Translations under genes and position numbers: made by a program
Shown here: in pieces, positions 44,317-53,570 of the stretch
Position numbering within the stretch: position 1 is the stretch's first letter
Layout: every line of letters begins with the position of its first letter
Assembly (NCBI GenBank): GCA_965662565.1
Contig: CBFIHS010000006.1
Span: forward strand, 1-64,000
DNA from: UBA5109 sp965662565
Lineage (GTDB): Bacteria > Pseudomonadota > Gammaproteobacteria > Pseudomonadales > Pseudohongiellaceae
Reading direction: 5' to 3'
Length of the DNA stretch: 64,000 nucleotides
Notes under the pieces: model-generated
Databases searched by the model: none
What the model was told of the DNA's origin: nothing
The model's input: the letters and a program-made list of their open reading frames with translations, nothing else

Positions 44317-45426
44317 TTAAGCACGATAATAGTTTTGTTGTACAAAAGGCATTTTGCATACTTCAACTGGTATTTCTTTTTGGCGAACTAAAGCTTTTAG
44401 TTTAGTCCCTACTTCTTTATATGCAGGGTCAACAAAGGCAATCGAAATCGGAGCCGATACTGAAGGAGCGAAGCCGCCACTAGATACCTTACCGACTAAT
44501 TCTCCAGCCTCATTAAACAACTCTGCACCATCTCGAACCGGCACGCGGCCATCAACCAACAGTCCTACTCGTTTGGTTGTTGTCCCATCCTGTATTTGTT
44601 TCAAGATGATTTCTGCACCTGGAAAGCCTCCTTCTTTGGCTCCCCCACTACGACGATTTTTGCTGATACTCCAAATCAACCCGGCTTCAATAGGGGTGAT
44701 GTCATCTGAAAGCTCATGTCCGTATAAACACAAGCTTGCTTCCAAACGTAAAGAGTCTCTTGCGCCTAGACCAATTGCTTCTACCTCTTCATTGGCTAGC
44801 AAAATTCGAGCTAACTTTTCTGCGCTGTCATTTGAAACTGATATTTCGAAACCATCTTCTCCCGTGTACCCTGATCGGTTGACGTAGCATTTAATGCCTT
44901 CGATTTCTGCTTCACGACTTTGCATAAAGCTCATTGAAGATAGATCATCCATATACACAGACATGACTTCTTTTGCAGTAGGCCCCTGCAATGCTAACAG
45001 TGCTTGGTCTTCCATATATTCGATCTTGAAATCTTTTAAATTAGCGCGTAAATGGTCAAGGTCTTTTTCTTTACAAGCGGCATTTACCACTAATAAAAAC
45101 TTATCTTCAGCCAAACGAGTAATCATTAAGTCATCAATTACACCACCTTTTTCATTGGTAAATAATCCATAACTCTGTTGGCCTATCGGTAAGGCTTCAA
45201 AATCTACAGGTATCAATGACTCTAGTGCAGCAGCAAGACCCGTACCGGTAATCATGACTTGTCCCATATGTGAAACGTCAAACAGACCTGCTTTCGAACG
45301 CGTATGCAGATGTTCCTTAACAATTCCGGCAGGATAAGAAACGGGCATATCATAACCAGCAAAAGGCACTAATTTTCCGCCTAATTCTTTGTGTAGCTCA
45401 AATAGTGGTGTATGTTTCAAAGTCAA
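44317..45426 (-). CDS. gcvT: Aminomethyltransferase, T-protein of the glycine cleavage system
   Basis: 369 residues. It starts at TTG 45426 with AAAAGG about 8 bases upstream; an ATG nearby runs straight into a stop. It has the family pattern: GLFDVSHMGQVMITG near residue 50, VNRSGYTGEDGFEISV near 187 and LRLEASLCLYGHEL near 222. It transfers the methylene group to tetrahydrofolate, releasing ammonia. A hexamer repeat tract lies just upstream, and no glycine riboswitch was recognised. Confidence 0.96.
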   Translation of the reverse strand: MTLKHTPLFELHKELGGKLVPFAGYDMPVSYPAGIVKEHLHTRSKAGLFDVSHMGQVMITGTGLAAALESLIPVDFEALPIGQQSYGLFTNEKGGVIDDLMITRLAEDKFLLVVNAACKEKDLDHLRANLKDFKIEYMEDQALLALQGPTAKEVMSVYMDDLSSMSFMQSREAEIEGIKCYVNRSGYTGEDGFEISVSNDSAEKLARILLANEEVEAIGLGARDSLRLEASLCLYGHELSDDITPIEAGLIWSISKNRRSGGAKEGGFPGAEIILKQIQDGTTTKRVGLLVDGRVPVRDGAELFNEAGELVGKVSSGGFAPSVSAPISIAFVDPAYKEVGTKLKALVRQKEIPVEVCKMPFVQQNYYRA

Positions 45427-45440
45427 TTCATTTACCTTTT

Positions 45441-45481
45441 ATTAAAATTAAAATTAAAATTAAAATTAAAATTAAAATTAA
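45441..45481. repeat. Hexanucleotide tandem repeat (ATTAAA) upstream of gcvT
   Basis: About 6.8 copies of ATTAAA run without interruption and end 14 bp before the gcvT TTG codon, directly next to its ribosome-binding site. Such simple repeats change length by slippage and can alter promoter or leader spacing. No such tract was seen elsewhere in the window. Confidence 0.85.
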
Positions 45482-45538
45482 TTCTACGTCAGTTTTCTAT
45501 ATCCAGTTCTTCTTTCTAAAAGTTTTTAAAAGTTTTTT

Positions 45539-45584
45539 AAAAAATTTCTGGAGACTATCTCAAAATTAGCCACAGAAATTTTTT
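45539..45584. repeat. 12-bp inverted repeat between gcvT and the M6 protease gene
   Basis: AAAAAATTTCTG (45539-45550) and CAGAAATTTTTT (45573-45584) are exact inverted copies around 22 bases. A second stem-loop (TTCAGCA/TGCTGAA, 45583-45600) lies beside it. Together they may terminate the protease transcript or form part of the gcv leader. The stems are AT-rich, so strength is uncertain. Confidence 0.45.
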
Positions 45585-45611
45585 CAGCACGAATGCTGAA
45601 GAAAAACACTT

Positions 45612-48437
45612 TTATCTTTCCCAGGTAAAGTAAACTTTAACTTTAGCTTCAGAGGGAGCGTTTGAGCCTGGCCTTGCCAACTGAAAGCTTAAGCCCTCGT
45701 TGGGGATATTAGCGCTACCAAATAACAACTTTGGATTCATGTAAGTTTTGCTATCGCTAAAACTAGCAATTTGAGGGTAAGGGCTGGATCTATCCGCTAC
45801 TAAAGTACCGTCTTCAATTCTGAAAAACTGTAAACCATTTTCAAATTCTTCTNNNNNNNNNNAAAAAGCCGCATCTCCAGAATGTGCATTACGTAATAGG
45901 CGGTCATACAATCTAAAACTTAGGCCCGATCTAGACAATCGAATATCGTAAAGAGTGGACATCGATTTATAAGCTTCACGATCAACACCAGGTAAGAATT
46001 CATTACTGAGTGTAAAACCATAAAGTAATTGGCGACCATCCCAACTTATATTTTCACCATCAGGAATAACAGAATCGTCACAATAGCTTCGATCCTCATT
46101 GCTTAAATCTATTGGATAATATTCTGGTCGACGCTGAAAGCACATTACATCGAGATAAGATTGACGCAATCTTACTTGCGCATCTTTATCGAATTCAAAA
46201 AACTTCCAGCCATCTTCTTCCTGATAATATTCTGAAGGCACCAAAGGTAAATCATATTCTTGTGCGTTGGCATCGACTAACAATAAAAATCCATTACCAG
46301 GACCAAACTGGGCAGGCTCATTTTGACTCCATAAATAAGAACCATTGTAATACCAAAGTAAAACACCTGGACGATAAGCGAAATCAACAGCTTCTAGGTT
46401 TCCAGTTTCAGCGTTTTTATAAAATGAAAAGCCTGGCTTAGAAAGCCCAGAATCATAATTATAGGCCGACGAAAATTGCTCATAAGGATCACGGTATTCC
46501 AGTAAATAGAAATGAGGAACCGCAAGATCATGCGAACCAGTGCTTAGTGAAAAACCATCCACACGCCAGCCTTGGAAACTTTGAGCTTCAAAATCTTCCT
46601 TGAAGCCTAGTGCGGCTATTTCAATATTATCAACTAAAGCGCCATCCTCAACAGCTGCCATGTCAGCAAAATAATGAAAACGAATCTCAAGCTCTTCTTC
46701 ACCAGCATAGTCACTGAGATCAAATTCAGCATGCACCCATTGCGAAATTGAACAAGGATCTTCCTCAACTTCACCCACTCGGTCTTCAGCCATTGCAAGA
46801 TCTTGGTCAGGATTACAACCAATAGTAGTCTCTACTTTACCATCACCATCAAGGTCTCCACTTCTTCCGCTAAACCCGGGAATCGTTCCGAAACCATCAT
46901 GCCCTCTTTGCGAAGACATGACGCTTTGAGTATCTTCAGGGCTGCTTTTATCGTTCGGCATTAAACGCTGATAGCTTTCCCCATCTAATGATGCTTCTAC
47001 ATATAGGTAATCCCAATCAGCTTCAATAACAAACCACGTATCTAGCTCCAATATAACTTCTTGCCCCTCCAATCCACTCAAATCAAAGCTCCTTGAGAGG
47101 CTGTTGTTCATGTCGTTACCTTGGCCGGTATAAGCTGCCTGCCGACCATTTCCTTCCTGCAAAGGGCCCATCCGTAATTGCCTTATCTTAGGCGGCAAAA
47201 TCACCATAGCGGCATCACAAACACCCTGAGGGTTTACTTCACCCAAAGAACCGCTCCAATCATTCATTGTCTTCAAATAAACCGACTGCACTCGACTCGC
47301 TCCAGTCAAGGTCGGCTTAATAACACAAGGTTTAGACCAACCTAGAACCATCCTAGACCAGATACTCATTTCCTGCGGGATAGGGCCAATAGTCGAGCTC
47401 ATTACTTCCCATGAGGCAGTAGAATTGCTGGTTTGGCGGGCGTAGATATCTGGCAAGCCGATAGAGTGACCAAACTCATGGATAAAAGTGGAAACAGAGG
47501 TATATTCAGACTGCATATTGTAGTCATACACCCATAGCCCGTCTTTCAATTCAACGCCTCCACGACGATTGATAAAGCCCTCAACCTCAGGGCCTTTGCC
47601 ATTATTCTTGGTTAATGAAAAGCGATGAGGCCAAATACGCTGTGCGCATTCCTGCTCATCTTCACTTAATTCATCATATAACTCAGCCGGAGCGTTTGGC
47701 GTGAATTTCTGATTAAGACTGTATAAGCTCTGACACGAAGACTGACTCTTGCCCGCAAAAACCAGAACAAAATGATCAATGTAGCCATCACGCTCGTTGA
47801 AAACACCATCACCGTCATAATCCATCGGATCCCAAACATCAAAGTTTTCCCACGGAAAATCTGGCGCTTGTGCAAAAGCTGCTGTTAGAACATCCTCTAC
47901 CAGTATTTCTGCACGAGAATCATTACGCCACTGACCGTCAGAGTTTTGAACTGGTTTACCATAATAATCAGACGGCTCTTCAACAGTCACCATTGGTAAA
48001 ACTTCACCGGTCACCGCAAACTGCCCTTTGGATTGGTGATGATAATAATGAGTAAGGGTTTCTGGCTCTGGCGAATTAAGATCAGAAGAAAACAATAACT
48101 CTGTTAAATAAGCCTGATTTTTAGAAGCCGCATTGTCTTCCCCCAAAAACCGATCAAAACCTTTGTTGCTGTATTGAACAGGAATGATCAGCATGCGGTG
48201 AGGGTTTTCGGCGCTACTGAAAACCGGTGAGATAGCATCAGATTTTATTTGAGGGTTGCCCAAGGCATCCAACTCAAAATTAGCTAAATTCTCAATTAAT
48301 TCGATGCCAGCTTGATTCTGCGCAAGTAATGGCTTCGCAGACGAGATTAATAAACAAAAAGTAGCCAAGCCCAATCCGCTTTTAACAAGCGAATTGAACC
48401 CGAGCGTATTGTTGAAAAAAGCCAATGAAGTCAGCAA
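45612..48437 (-). CDS. Secreted M6 family (immune inhibitor A-like) metalloprotease, interrupted by an assembly gap
   Basis: About 941 residues including a few undefined ones. An N-terminal signal peptide (LGLATFCLLISSAKPLLAQ) is followed by the peptidase domain with H320-E-F-G-H and SIGLPDIY, the M6 zinc signature. The region upstream has YYHHQSKGQFAVTGEV, also typical. Later parts contain immune inhibitor A-like beta domains (SWDYLYVEASLDG-like region near 490 and VDNIEIAALGF near 610). The start is TTG at 48437 without a good ribosome-binding site and no nearby ATG. The frame is kept across ten N bases near residue 859. It is probably exported to digest proteins. Confidence 0.85.
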   Translation of the reverse strand: MLTSLAFFNNTLGFNSLVKSGLGLATFCLLISSAKPLLAQNQAGIELIENLANFELDALGNPQIKSDAISPVFSSAENPHRMLIIPVQYSNKGFDRFLGEDNAASKNQAYLTELLFSSDLNSPEPETLTHYYHHQSKGQFAVTGEVLPMVTVEEPSDYYGKPVQNSDGQWRNDSRAEILVEDVLTAAFAQAPDFPWENFDVWDPMDYDGDGVFNERDGYIDHFVLVFAGKSQSSCQSLYSLNQKFTPNAPAELYDELSEDEQECAQRIWPHRFSLTKNNGKGPEVEGFINRRGGVELKDGLWVYDYNMQSEYTSVSTFIHEFGHSIGLPDIYARQTSNSTASWEVMSSTIGPIPQEMSIWSRMVLGWSKPCVIKPTLTGASRVQSVYLKTMNDWSGSLGEVNPQGVCDAAMVILPPKIRQLRMGPLQEGNGRQAAYTGQGNDMNNSLSRSFDLSGLEGQEVILELDTWFVIEADWDYLYVEASLDGESYQRLMPNDKSSPEDTQSVMSSQRGHDGFGTIPGFSGRSGDLDGDGKVETTIGCNPDQDLAMAEDRVGEVEEDPCSISQWVHAEFDLSDYAGEEELEIRFHYFADMAAVEDGALVDNIEIAALGFKEDFEAQSFQGWRVDGFSLSTGSHDLAVPHFYLLEYRDPYEQFSSAYNYDSGLSKPGFSFYKNAETGNLEAVDFAYRPGVLLWYYNGSYLWSQNEPAQFGPGNGFLLLVDANAQEYDLPLVPSEYYQEEDGWKFFEFDKDAQVRLRQSYLDVMCFQRRPEYYPIDLSNEDRSYCDDSVIPDGENISWDGRQLLYGFTLSNEFLPGVDREAYKSMSTLYDIRLSRSGLSFRLYDRLLRNAHSGDAAFXXXXEEFENGLQFFRIEDGTLVADRSSPYPQIASFSDSKTYMNPKLLFGSANIPNEGLSFQLARPGSNAPSEAKVKVYFTWER
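45853..45862. other. Run of ten N bases (assembly gap)
   Basis: Ten undefined bases lie inside the M6 protease gene near its C-terminal end. The reading frame continues on both sides, but the true gap length may differ from ten, so the local protein sequence and total length are not reliable. Confidence 0.99.
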
Positions 48438-48784
48438 AAAAAGAAGCCTAAGGAAAGTTAAAATCTGCTTACAATCTTACCTAAAGCCCTCAACATGAAC
48501 AATGAAACTTAACACTTTTCTTAAGAAATTTTTATCAAGCGTCGCCCCCTAAGGGTGCATGGCGCGTGCTTTTAGGGCGTTTTTGGGTCCAAAAGCAAAG
48601 CCTGCAAGTGGCCACAAAAAACTGCTGCATTAATCATTCATCAAAAGACAGTGAAATCGTTTTAATTAAGCTTTACTATGGTTCAAAAAGCTATTGTAAA
48701 CTTGAGATAGTAGATCTACTCTTAAACTCAAAGCGAACAATAAGAACTGATGAATATTCAACGCTTTTATAAAGCCTGTAAAAA
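48438..48784. other. 347-bp gap between M6 protease and TPR/TonB-C genes
   Basis: No supported gene is present. A 68-codon frame at 48566-48772 lacks any family feature. AGTAGATCTACT at 48709-48720 is a perfect palindrome, and TTGTAA lies 17 bp before TACTCT nearby, a weak promoter candidate for the gene at 48785. No RNA gene is recognised. Confidence 0.4.
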
Positions 48785-50398
48785 ATGCGAATACGGACAT
48801 CCTCAGTAAAACAAACCCTGAAGCTACGCTTACAAACGTTTATCTTCATCTGTTTAATTTTCTTTTTTTATAGCTCTATTGGCACTGCTCAGCAAGAAAA
48901 TGCTGTGTTTAATGAACAAGATGTACAAAGCTTAGAAACTCAAGAACAAGCAGTAGTAGCACTGCATTTTACAGCAGCCCCCTTGCTACTTCTTACAAAC
49001 GAAACTGGAGAAGCCGTAACTGAGACCTATTATGAAATAATCGAGCCCTCTGCGCCTTCCTTAGCTCCAACAAGCTCTACGGCTAATTCATTCTCTTTCA
49101 ATTCTGAAAGTAACTTATTCAACGCAGCATCTGCTAATGACACTCTCACTACCGATCAGCCGAGCAGGCATCTAGAAACGATTTCAGAGTATGAAATTGA
49201 GGGTGGCGTTTATGATTTCCGTTTGAGCGAAGCCTACATGGATCTTGGAATGAGCTACCAGTCACAAAACGAAATTGAATTATCAAATGAAGCATTCAAT
49301 CAAGCCTTATCAATTAGTCGTATAAGCAATGGACTCTATCATCAGGACCAGCTGCCAATCGTGCAGCAAATCGTTAAAAACCATATCACTATTGGAGACC
49401 TTCGCTCTGCAAATTCCAAGCAAGAATACTTATTGTTTGTTCAGCAAAAAAATTATGAAAAAACAAACCCAATCCATATTGAAGAGTTAATAGAATACGC
49501 AGACTGGAATTTACAAGCTTCTATCTTGTCTCTTGGTTATTCAGTTAATATCGAAATGCTAAAATTTTCTTCTTATCCGGTTATAGCAAATTACTCTGGT
49601 AGGTCTGATCAATTCCAACAAACATGGGAACAGTTAACTGCTTCCATGCGCGGCTATAGGCAAAGCCTTGAACTCATAGCACTTTCAGAATCAGAGCAGA
49701 TTAACGAAACCCCCACTCCTTTTAATCCTTTAATTCCAGAACTGGAGAAGAAACTGGCCTATACTTTTTTTCTTCTCTCCGAACTTTATAAAACTAGAGT
49801 TGATATGAACTCTTTCGAAATTGATGAGTTCAATAGTTTCAATGAAGGCGTTCAAAATTTATACTTCCTTGCAGGCTTCCGAGAAGGAAGAGATGCTCTA
49901 CAAAGGCGCTATAGCTATTTACAAAAGTATTCTAATTCCGCCGAAGAAATCATCAACGCATTAATAGACACAGCCGATTGGGCTTTAGCATTCGAAAGAT
50001 GGTCATTATCTAGAACGATTTATGAAGATGCCCTCGAATTAATGTCGCTTAATGGGCTAGATGAACTTGAAGGTTTAACTCTAGCCGGTATTCCTAAAAT
50101 TATCCCAGATTTTTTGAGTAATAATATCAGCACAAAAAACAAGAGTTTTCCTGAGACTAGCAACAAGCAATTCAAAGGTTATCTTGATGTAAATTTCGAC
50201 ATAAATCGATATGGAAGCCTCAACCAACTGAAGATACTAGCTAAATCGCCTAATACTTCCAACGCAACAGAGAGAGCTCTAATAAGAGAACTTAGAAGAA
50301 CAAAATACCGACTTCAATTTGAAAAAAACACAAGGGAATTTTCAGAAAAAACATACACAATTAGATATTTTTATAACGTAAATTTATCTGATCAATAA
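48785..50398 (+). CDS. Exported TPR protein with TonB-like C-terminal domain
   Basis: 537 residues. A signal or anchor segment (about 18-36, FIFICLIFFFYSSIG) is followed by a low-complexity linker and TPR-like helices (about 140-420, for example YMDLGMSYQSQNEIELSNEAFNQAL). The C terminus (about 460-535: GYLDVNFDINRYGSLNQLKIL, then ALIRELRRTKYRLQF and TIRYFYNV) resembles a TonB C-terminal domain. It may link inner and outer membrane machinery or bind an outer-membrane receptor. No ExbB/ExbD gene is nearby. A strong terminator follows. Confidence 0.65.
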   Translation: MRIRTSSVKQTLKLRLQTFIFICLIFFFYSSIGTAQQENAVFNEQDVQSLETQEQAVVALHFTAAPLLLLTNETGEAVTETYYEIIEPSAPSLAPTSSTANSFSFNSESNLFNAASANDTLTTDQPSRHLETISEYEIEGGVYDFRLSEAYMDLGMSYQSQNEIELSNEAFNQALSISRISNGLYHQDQLPIVQQIVKNHITIGDLRSANSKQEYLLFVQQKNYEKTNPIHIEELIEYADWNLQASILSLGYSVNIEMLKFSSYPVIANYSGRSDQFQQTWEQLTASMRGYRQSLELIALSESEQINETPTPFNPLIPELEKKLAYTFFLLSELYKTRVDMNSFEIDEFNSFNEGVQNLYFLAGFREGRDALQRRYSYLQKYSNSAEEIINALIDTADWALAFERWSLSRTIYEDALELMSLNGLDELEGLTLAGIPKIIPDFLSNNISTKNKSFPETSNKQFKGYLDVNFDINRYGSLNQLKILAKSPNTSNATERALIRELRRTKYRLQFEKNTREFSEKTYTIRYFYNVNLSDQ

Positions 50399-50452
50399 GC
50401 AATAGATACACTATAAAAGTTTTCTCTAATCCACAAACAATAAAGCACAATC

Positions 50453-50480
50453 AAAAAAGCCAGGTAATGCTGGCTTTTTT
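50453..50480. terminator. Bidirectional terminator between TPR/TonB-C gene and iorB-like gene
   Basis: AAAAAAGCCAG pairs with CTGGCTTTTTT around a 6-base loop. The T-run follows the stem on both strands. It lies 54 bp after the plus-strand stop and 45 bp beyond the minus-strand stop. Confidence 0.9.
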
Positions 50481-50525
50481 AGAACTTTCAGTTTTAATTT
50501 CTCTTTCTATAATTTTTATCGGAAT

Positions 50526-52844
50526 TTACACCAAGGTAAATCCCAATTCAGAAAGAGGAGTTTTCCTTACTCGATCACCTGTTGCATTAAAGATTGCATT
50601 TGCAACCGCAGGTAACGTTGGCGGCAGAGCCGGTTCACCAGCACCCGAAGGGGGAACATCTGGTTGCAGAAAATGAGCATCAATCTCTGGGGCTTTAGAC
50701 ATTCTGAGCAATGGGTATTGATGGAAATTACTTTGCTGAACCACCGCACCTTCGAAAGAAATTTTGGCATACATAAGTTGACTTAAGCCATCCAAAATAC
50801 TTCCCTGGATTTGTGCTTCTGCACTGCTTGGATTATGAATAAAGCCAAAATCTGAAACAGACCAGATTTTATGGACTGTTACTTCTTTACGAGCATTGAC
50901 ACTTACATCAGCAACTTGCGCCACATAACCAATGTGAGAATAATAAAAAGCTAAACCCAAAGCCCGTCCATCCGGCATAGCTCTTCCCCATTTCGCCCGA
51001 TCAGTCACACTGGTAATAACGTTTCTAGCTCGCTCATTGCTAAAAGCTGGAGCTGGTGGGCGTCCTGGCCTCGCAGGAGGCGCAGGAATGTCTTCGTCGG
51101 AATCAAGCAGATCAAGTAAAAAATCTCGATAGTCTTTTCCAGCAGCCTCAGCAACTTCATGCAGAAAACTTTGAAAGGTAAAACCATAAGAGTTTGAACC
51201 AGGCGCACGCATATACCCTGTTGGTATTGCTGCGGGTTGAAGCGTTTGAGTAACCTTAACATTCTCTACATGCCGCATTGGCAAAATATCGGTACCAAGT
51301 TCTGCTGCCATCAAAGGCCCTTCAGCCCCTGCTTTTTCTGACACAGTAATAAAGTGATCAGAAAATCCAATCATTTTTCCATTCGAATCAAGTGCAGCTT
51401 TGTAGGAGTGGAAGCCACCAGGGCGATAAAAATCAAAAGCCATGTCATCTTCACGAGTCCATTGAAGCTTAATCGGAGTACCTTCCATCCGTTTAGCTAT
51501 GGCAGTCGCTTCATAGGTGTAGTCGTTAAATAATCGACGTCCAAAGCCTCCTCCGATTCTAGTTTGATTGAGGACAACATTTTCAGCCGGAATTCCAGAA
51601 ACGGTTGCTGCACCAGCTTCACCACTTTGTGGAGCCTGACTTGGAGCCCATAGCTCGACTCTGCCATTTTCATAGAGAGCGGTACAGTTTTGTGGCTCAA
51701 GATTCACATGAGAGAGATAAGGAAATTCATAGAAACCTTCTACGACTTGAGCTGCATCAGCAAACGCTGCATCAACATCGCCTGTCTTCAATAACTCCAT
51801 AGTTCCATCTTTATCAGCCATGCGCGTAGCGTTTTCAACAAGATGAGTCCAACTAGCGTCAGTATCCGCGGTGCTATTGTCCCAAACCACTTCTAGTTCT
51901 TGCTTGGCTTTAAACGCAGCCCATGTTGAAGTTGCGACTATCGCCACACCACCTAGGTGAGCCTGACCATCAAGTCCAGGAACAAACATGCTTCCAACTG
52001 GCTCAACAATAAACGCGTCAATAACACCATCAAGAGATTTAATATGCTCTTCGTTAAAAGAGGAGGCTTGTCCGCCTGTTGCTGGAGCTTTTGTATAGGT
52101 CGCATAAGCCATACCAGGGCGTTTTTGATCGATGCCGAACAAAGGCTTACCGGTAACAATAGAGTGGTTATCAACACCACCGTAACGTTTACCTAGAATG
52201 GTAAAATCACTTGGATTTTTTAAGGTCAGGCTTTCAGGAGCTGGAACAGCAACAGTCGTTGCTAAATCAGCAAACTCCCCATAACCGTATTCACGACCTG
52301 TAGGGGTGTGAATTACTTTGGATTCACTTGTCGTTAACTCGGATAAAGATACATCCAACTGCTGAGCTGCAGCTGCTAAAATCATCGCCCTCGCTGTAGC
52401 TCCGGCATAACGCATCGCCATCCAGTTCATAGGAGTTGACAATGACCCGCCAGCAAACTGAAGACCATATCGATTGAAATCAATCTCTGCCTGCACCACA
52501 TCAACATCTTCCCAGCGCGCATCAAGCTCTTCAGCAATAATCAAAGGTAAGCCTGTTTTAATACCCTGCCCAACTTCTGGGTTTTTCGAAAAGATATTAA
52601 TCCGACCATTAGTTTGAATTTGTACATAGGGGCTTAATTCAGCAAGGTTGCCAGAACCAAATTGAGCACTGACTTTTTCAGAGGCGCTAATACCCAAACC
52701 AAGCGCCAATCCTCCACCTGCAATACTGGAAAATTTAAAAAATTGTCTTCGGCTAAGGTCAGACAATCCCGAACTGTTTTGTTCCGGTTGTTTTACCAAC
52801 TGGTCAAGATATGTTGGCAACTCCGGTTGTGTTGTTGTTTTCAT
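50526..52844 (-). CDS. Molybdenum hydroxylase large subunit, IorB-type, TAT-exported
   Basis: 772 residues. A twin-arginine signal (SRRQFFKFSSIAGGGLALGLG, near residues 27-47) predicts export in folded form. The body has the pattern of the xanthine oxidase family: NPEVGQGIKTGLPLIIAEELDA, GGGFGRRLFNDYTYEA and YMRAPGSNSYGFTFQSFLHEVAEAAG. The C terminus AGEPALPPTLPAVANAIFNATG is typical of isoquinoline 1-oxidoreductase-like or aldehyde-oxidising enzymes that bind molybdopterin cytosine dinucleotide. AAAGGAG precedes the ATG. It follows the 2Fe-2S subunit by 47 bp. The substrate (aldehyde or N-heterocycle) is not decided. Confidence 0.88.
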   Translation of the reverse strand: MKTTTQPELPTYLDQLVKQPEQNSSGLSDLSRRQFFKFSSIAGGGLALGLGISASEKVSAQFGSGNLAELSPYVQIQTNGRINIFSKNPEVGQGIKTGLPLIIAEELDARWEDVDVVQAEIDFNRYGLQFAGGSLSTPMNWMAMRYAGATARAMILAAAAQQLDVSLSELTTSESKVIHTPTGREYGYGEFADLATTVAVPAPESLTLKNPSDFTILGKRYGGVDNHSIVTGKPLFGIDQKRPGMAYATYTKAPATGGQASSFNEEHIKSLDGVIDAFIVEPVGSMFVPGLDGQAHLGGVAIVATSTWAAFKAKQELEVVWDNSTADTDASWTHLVENATRMADKDGTMELLKTGDVDAAFADAAQVVEGFYEFPYLSHVNLEPQNCTALYENGRVELWAPSQAPQSGEAGAATVSGIPAENVVLNQTRIGGGFGRRLFNDYTYEATAIAKRMEGTPIKLQWTREDDMAFDFYRPGGFHSYKAALDSNGKMIGFSDHFITVSEKAGAEGPLMAAELGTDILPMRHVENVKVTQTLQPAAIPTGYMRAPGSNSYGFTFQSFLHEVAEAAGKDYRDFLLDLLDSDEDIPAPPARPGRPPAPAFSNERARNVITSVTDRAKWGRAMPDGRALGLAFYYSHIGYVAQVADVSVNARKEVTVHKIWSVSDFGFIHNPSSAEAQIQGSILDGLSQLMYAKISFEGAVVQQSNFHQYPLLRMSKAPEIDAHFLQPDVPPSGAGEPALPPTLPAVANAIFNATGDRVRKTPLSELGFTLV

Positions 52845-52891
52845 AAAATCTCCTTTACCTCAGTTTATAGAGGCGAATCATGCAGCGGCAA

Positions 52892-53398
52892 TTAGGCAGT
52901 TTCAGCCTGCTTGGTAGCATCATAGAAAGCTGTATCAGACATAGTTGTTGCGACTTTTTTAATAGCAGCCTTAATTCGAACATAAGTTGCACATCGGCAA
53001 ATATTGCCCGACATTGCCGCATCGATTTCTGCATCACTTGGGTTAGGGTTGTTTTCGAGGAGAGCTGTTGCGCTCATTATCTGACCAGCCTGACAATATC
53101 CACACTGAGGCACATCAAGCTCCACCCAAGCTTGCTGGACTGGCGAGAGAGTACCATCAGGAGAAGCTAAACCTTCGATAGTCTTAATCTGTTCATCTCC
53201 CAAAGTCCCCACTGGGATCTGACAAGAACGCACAGGAGCACCATTCAAATGCACAGTACAGGCCCCACATTGAGCAATACCACAGCCATACTTTGTTCCT
53301 ACCAAGCCTAGCTCATCCCGCAATACCCAAAGCAAGGGAGTAGAAGGATCTAGATCTCCAACGTCCATGGTCTGACCGTTTATATTTAAAGTAGCCAT
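52892..53398 (-). CDS. Molybdenum hydroxylase 2Fe-2S subunit, IorA-type
   Basis: 168 residues. The first cluster motif is GCGIAQCGACTVHLNG near residue 39 (plant-type ferredoxin) and the second is CGYCQAGQIMSATALL near residue 100 with GNICRCATYVRI near 134. It carries electrons from the molybdenum site of the large subunit. It has no signal of its own, so it would be exported by the TAT signal of its partner. It is the first gene of the iorA-iorB order on the minus strand. Confidence 0.92.
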   Translation of the reverse strand: MATLNINGQTMDVGDLDPSTPLLWVLRDELGLVGTKYGCGIAQCGACTVHLNGAPVRSCQIPVGTLGDEQIKTIEGLASPDGTLSPVQQAWVELDVPQCGYCQAGQIMSATALLENNPNPSDAEIDAAMSGNICRCATYVRIKAAIKKVATTMSDTAFYDATKQAETA

Positions 53399-53570
53399 AT
53401 AGATTCTCTTATTCTTTTATAAATTCTTGAAAAATACTGTTAAAAATACGGGCAATTCTGCCTGCTCAAACTAAACCAGCTGTGCTCAAGAATCAAGCTA
53501 AATCCATTTAAGTACGCAATTTTCAGTCTTTTAGTGCACTCTTGAGCAAACTTAAGTAGGCTCTTTTAGT

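Noticed and set aside
44354..44887. Long plus-strand open frame of 177 codons
   Set aside because: It is fully antisense to gcvT, has Ser/Pro-rich composition and no family features, so it is a shadow of the real gene.
45427..45611. Glycine riboswitch upstream of gcvT
   Set aside because: The gap lacks the conserved aptamer cores and is dominated by the hexamer repeat and AT-rich stems.
48566..48772. Plus-strand open frame of 68 codons upstream of the TPR/TonB-C gene
   Set aside because: Composition is unlike the neighbours and no homology pattern is visible.
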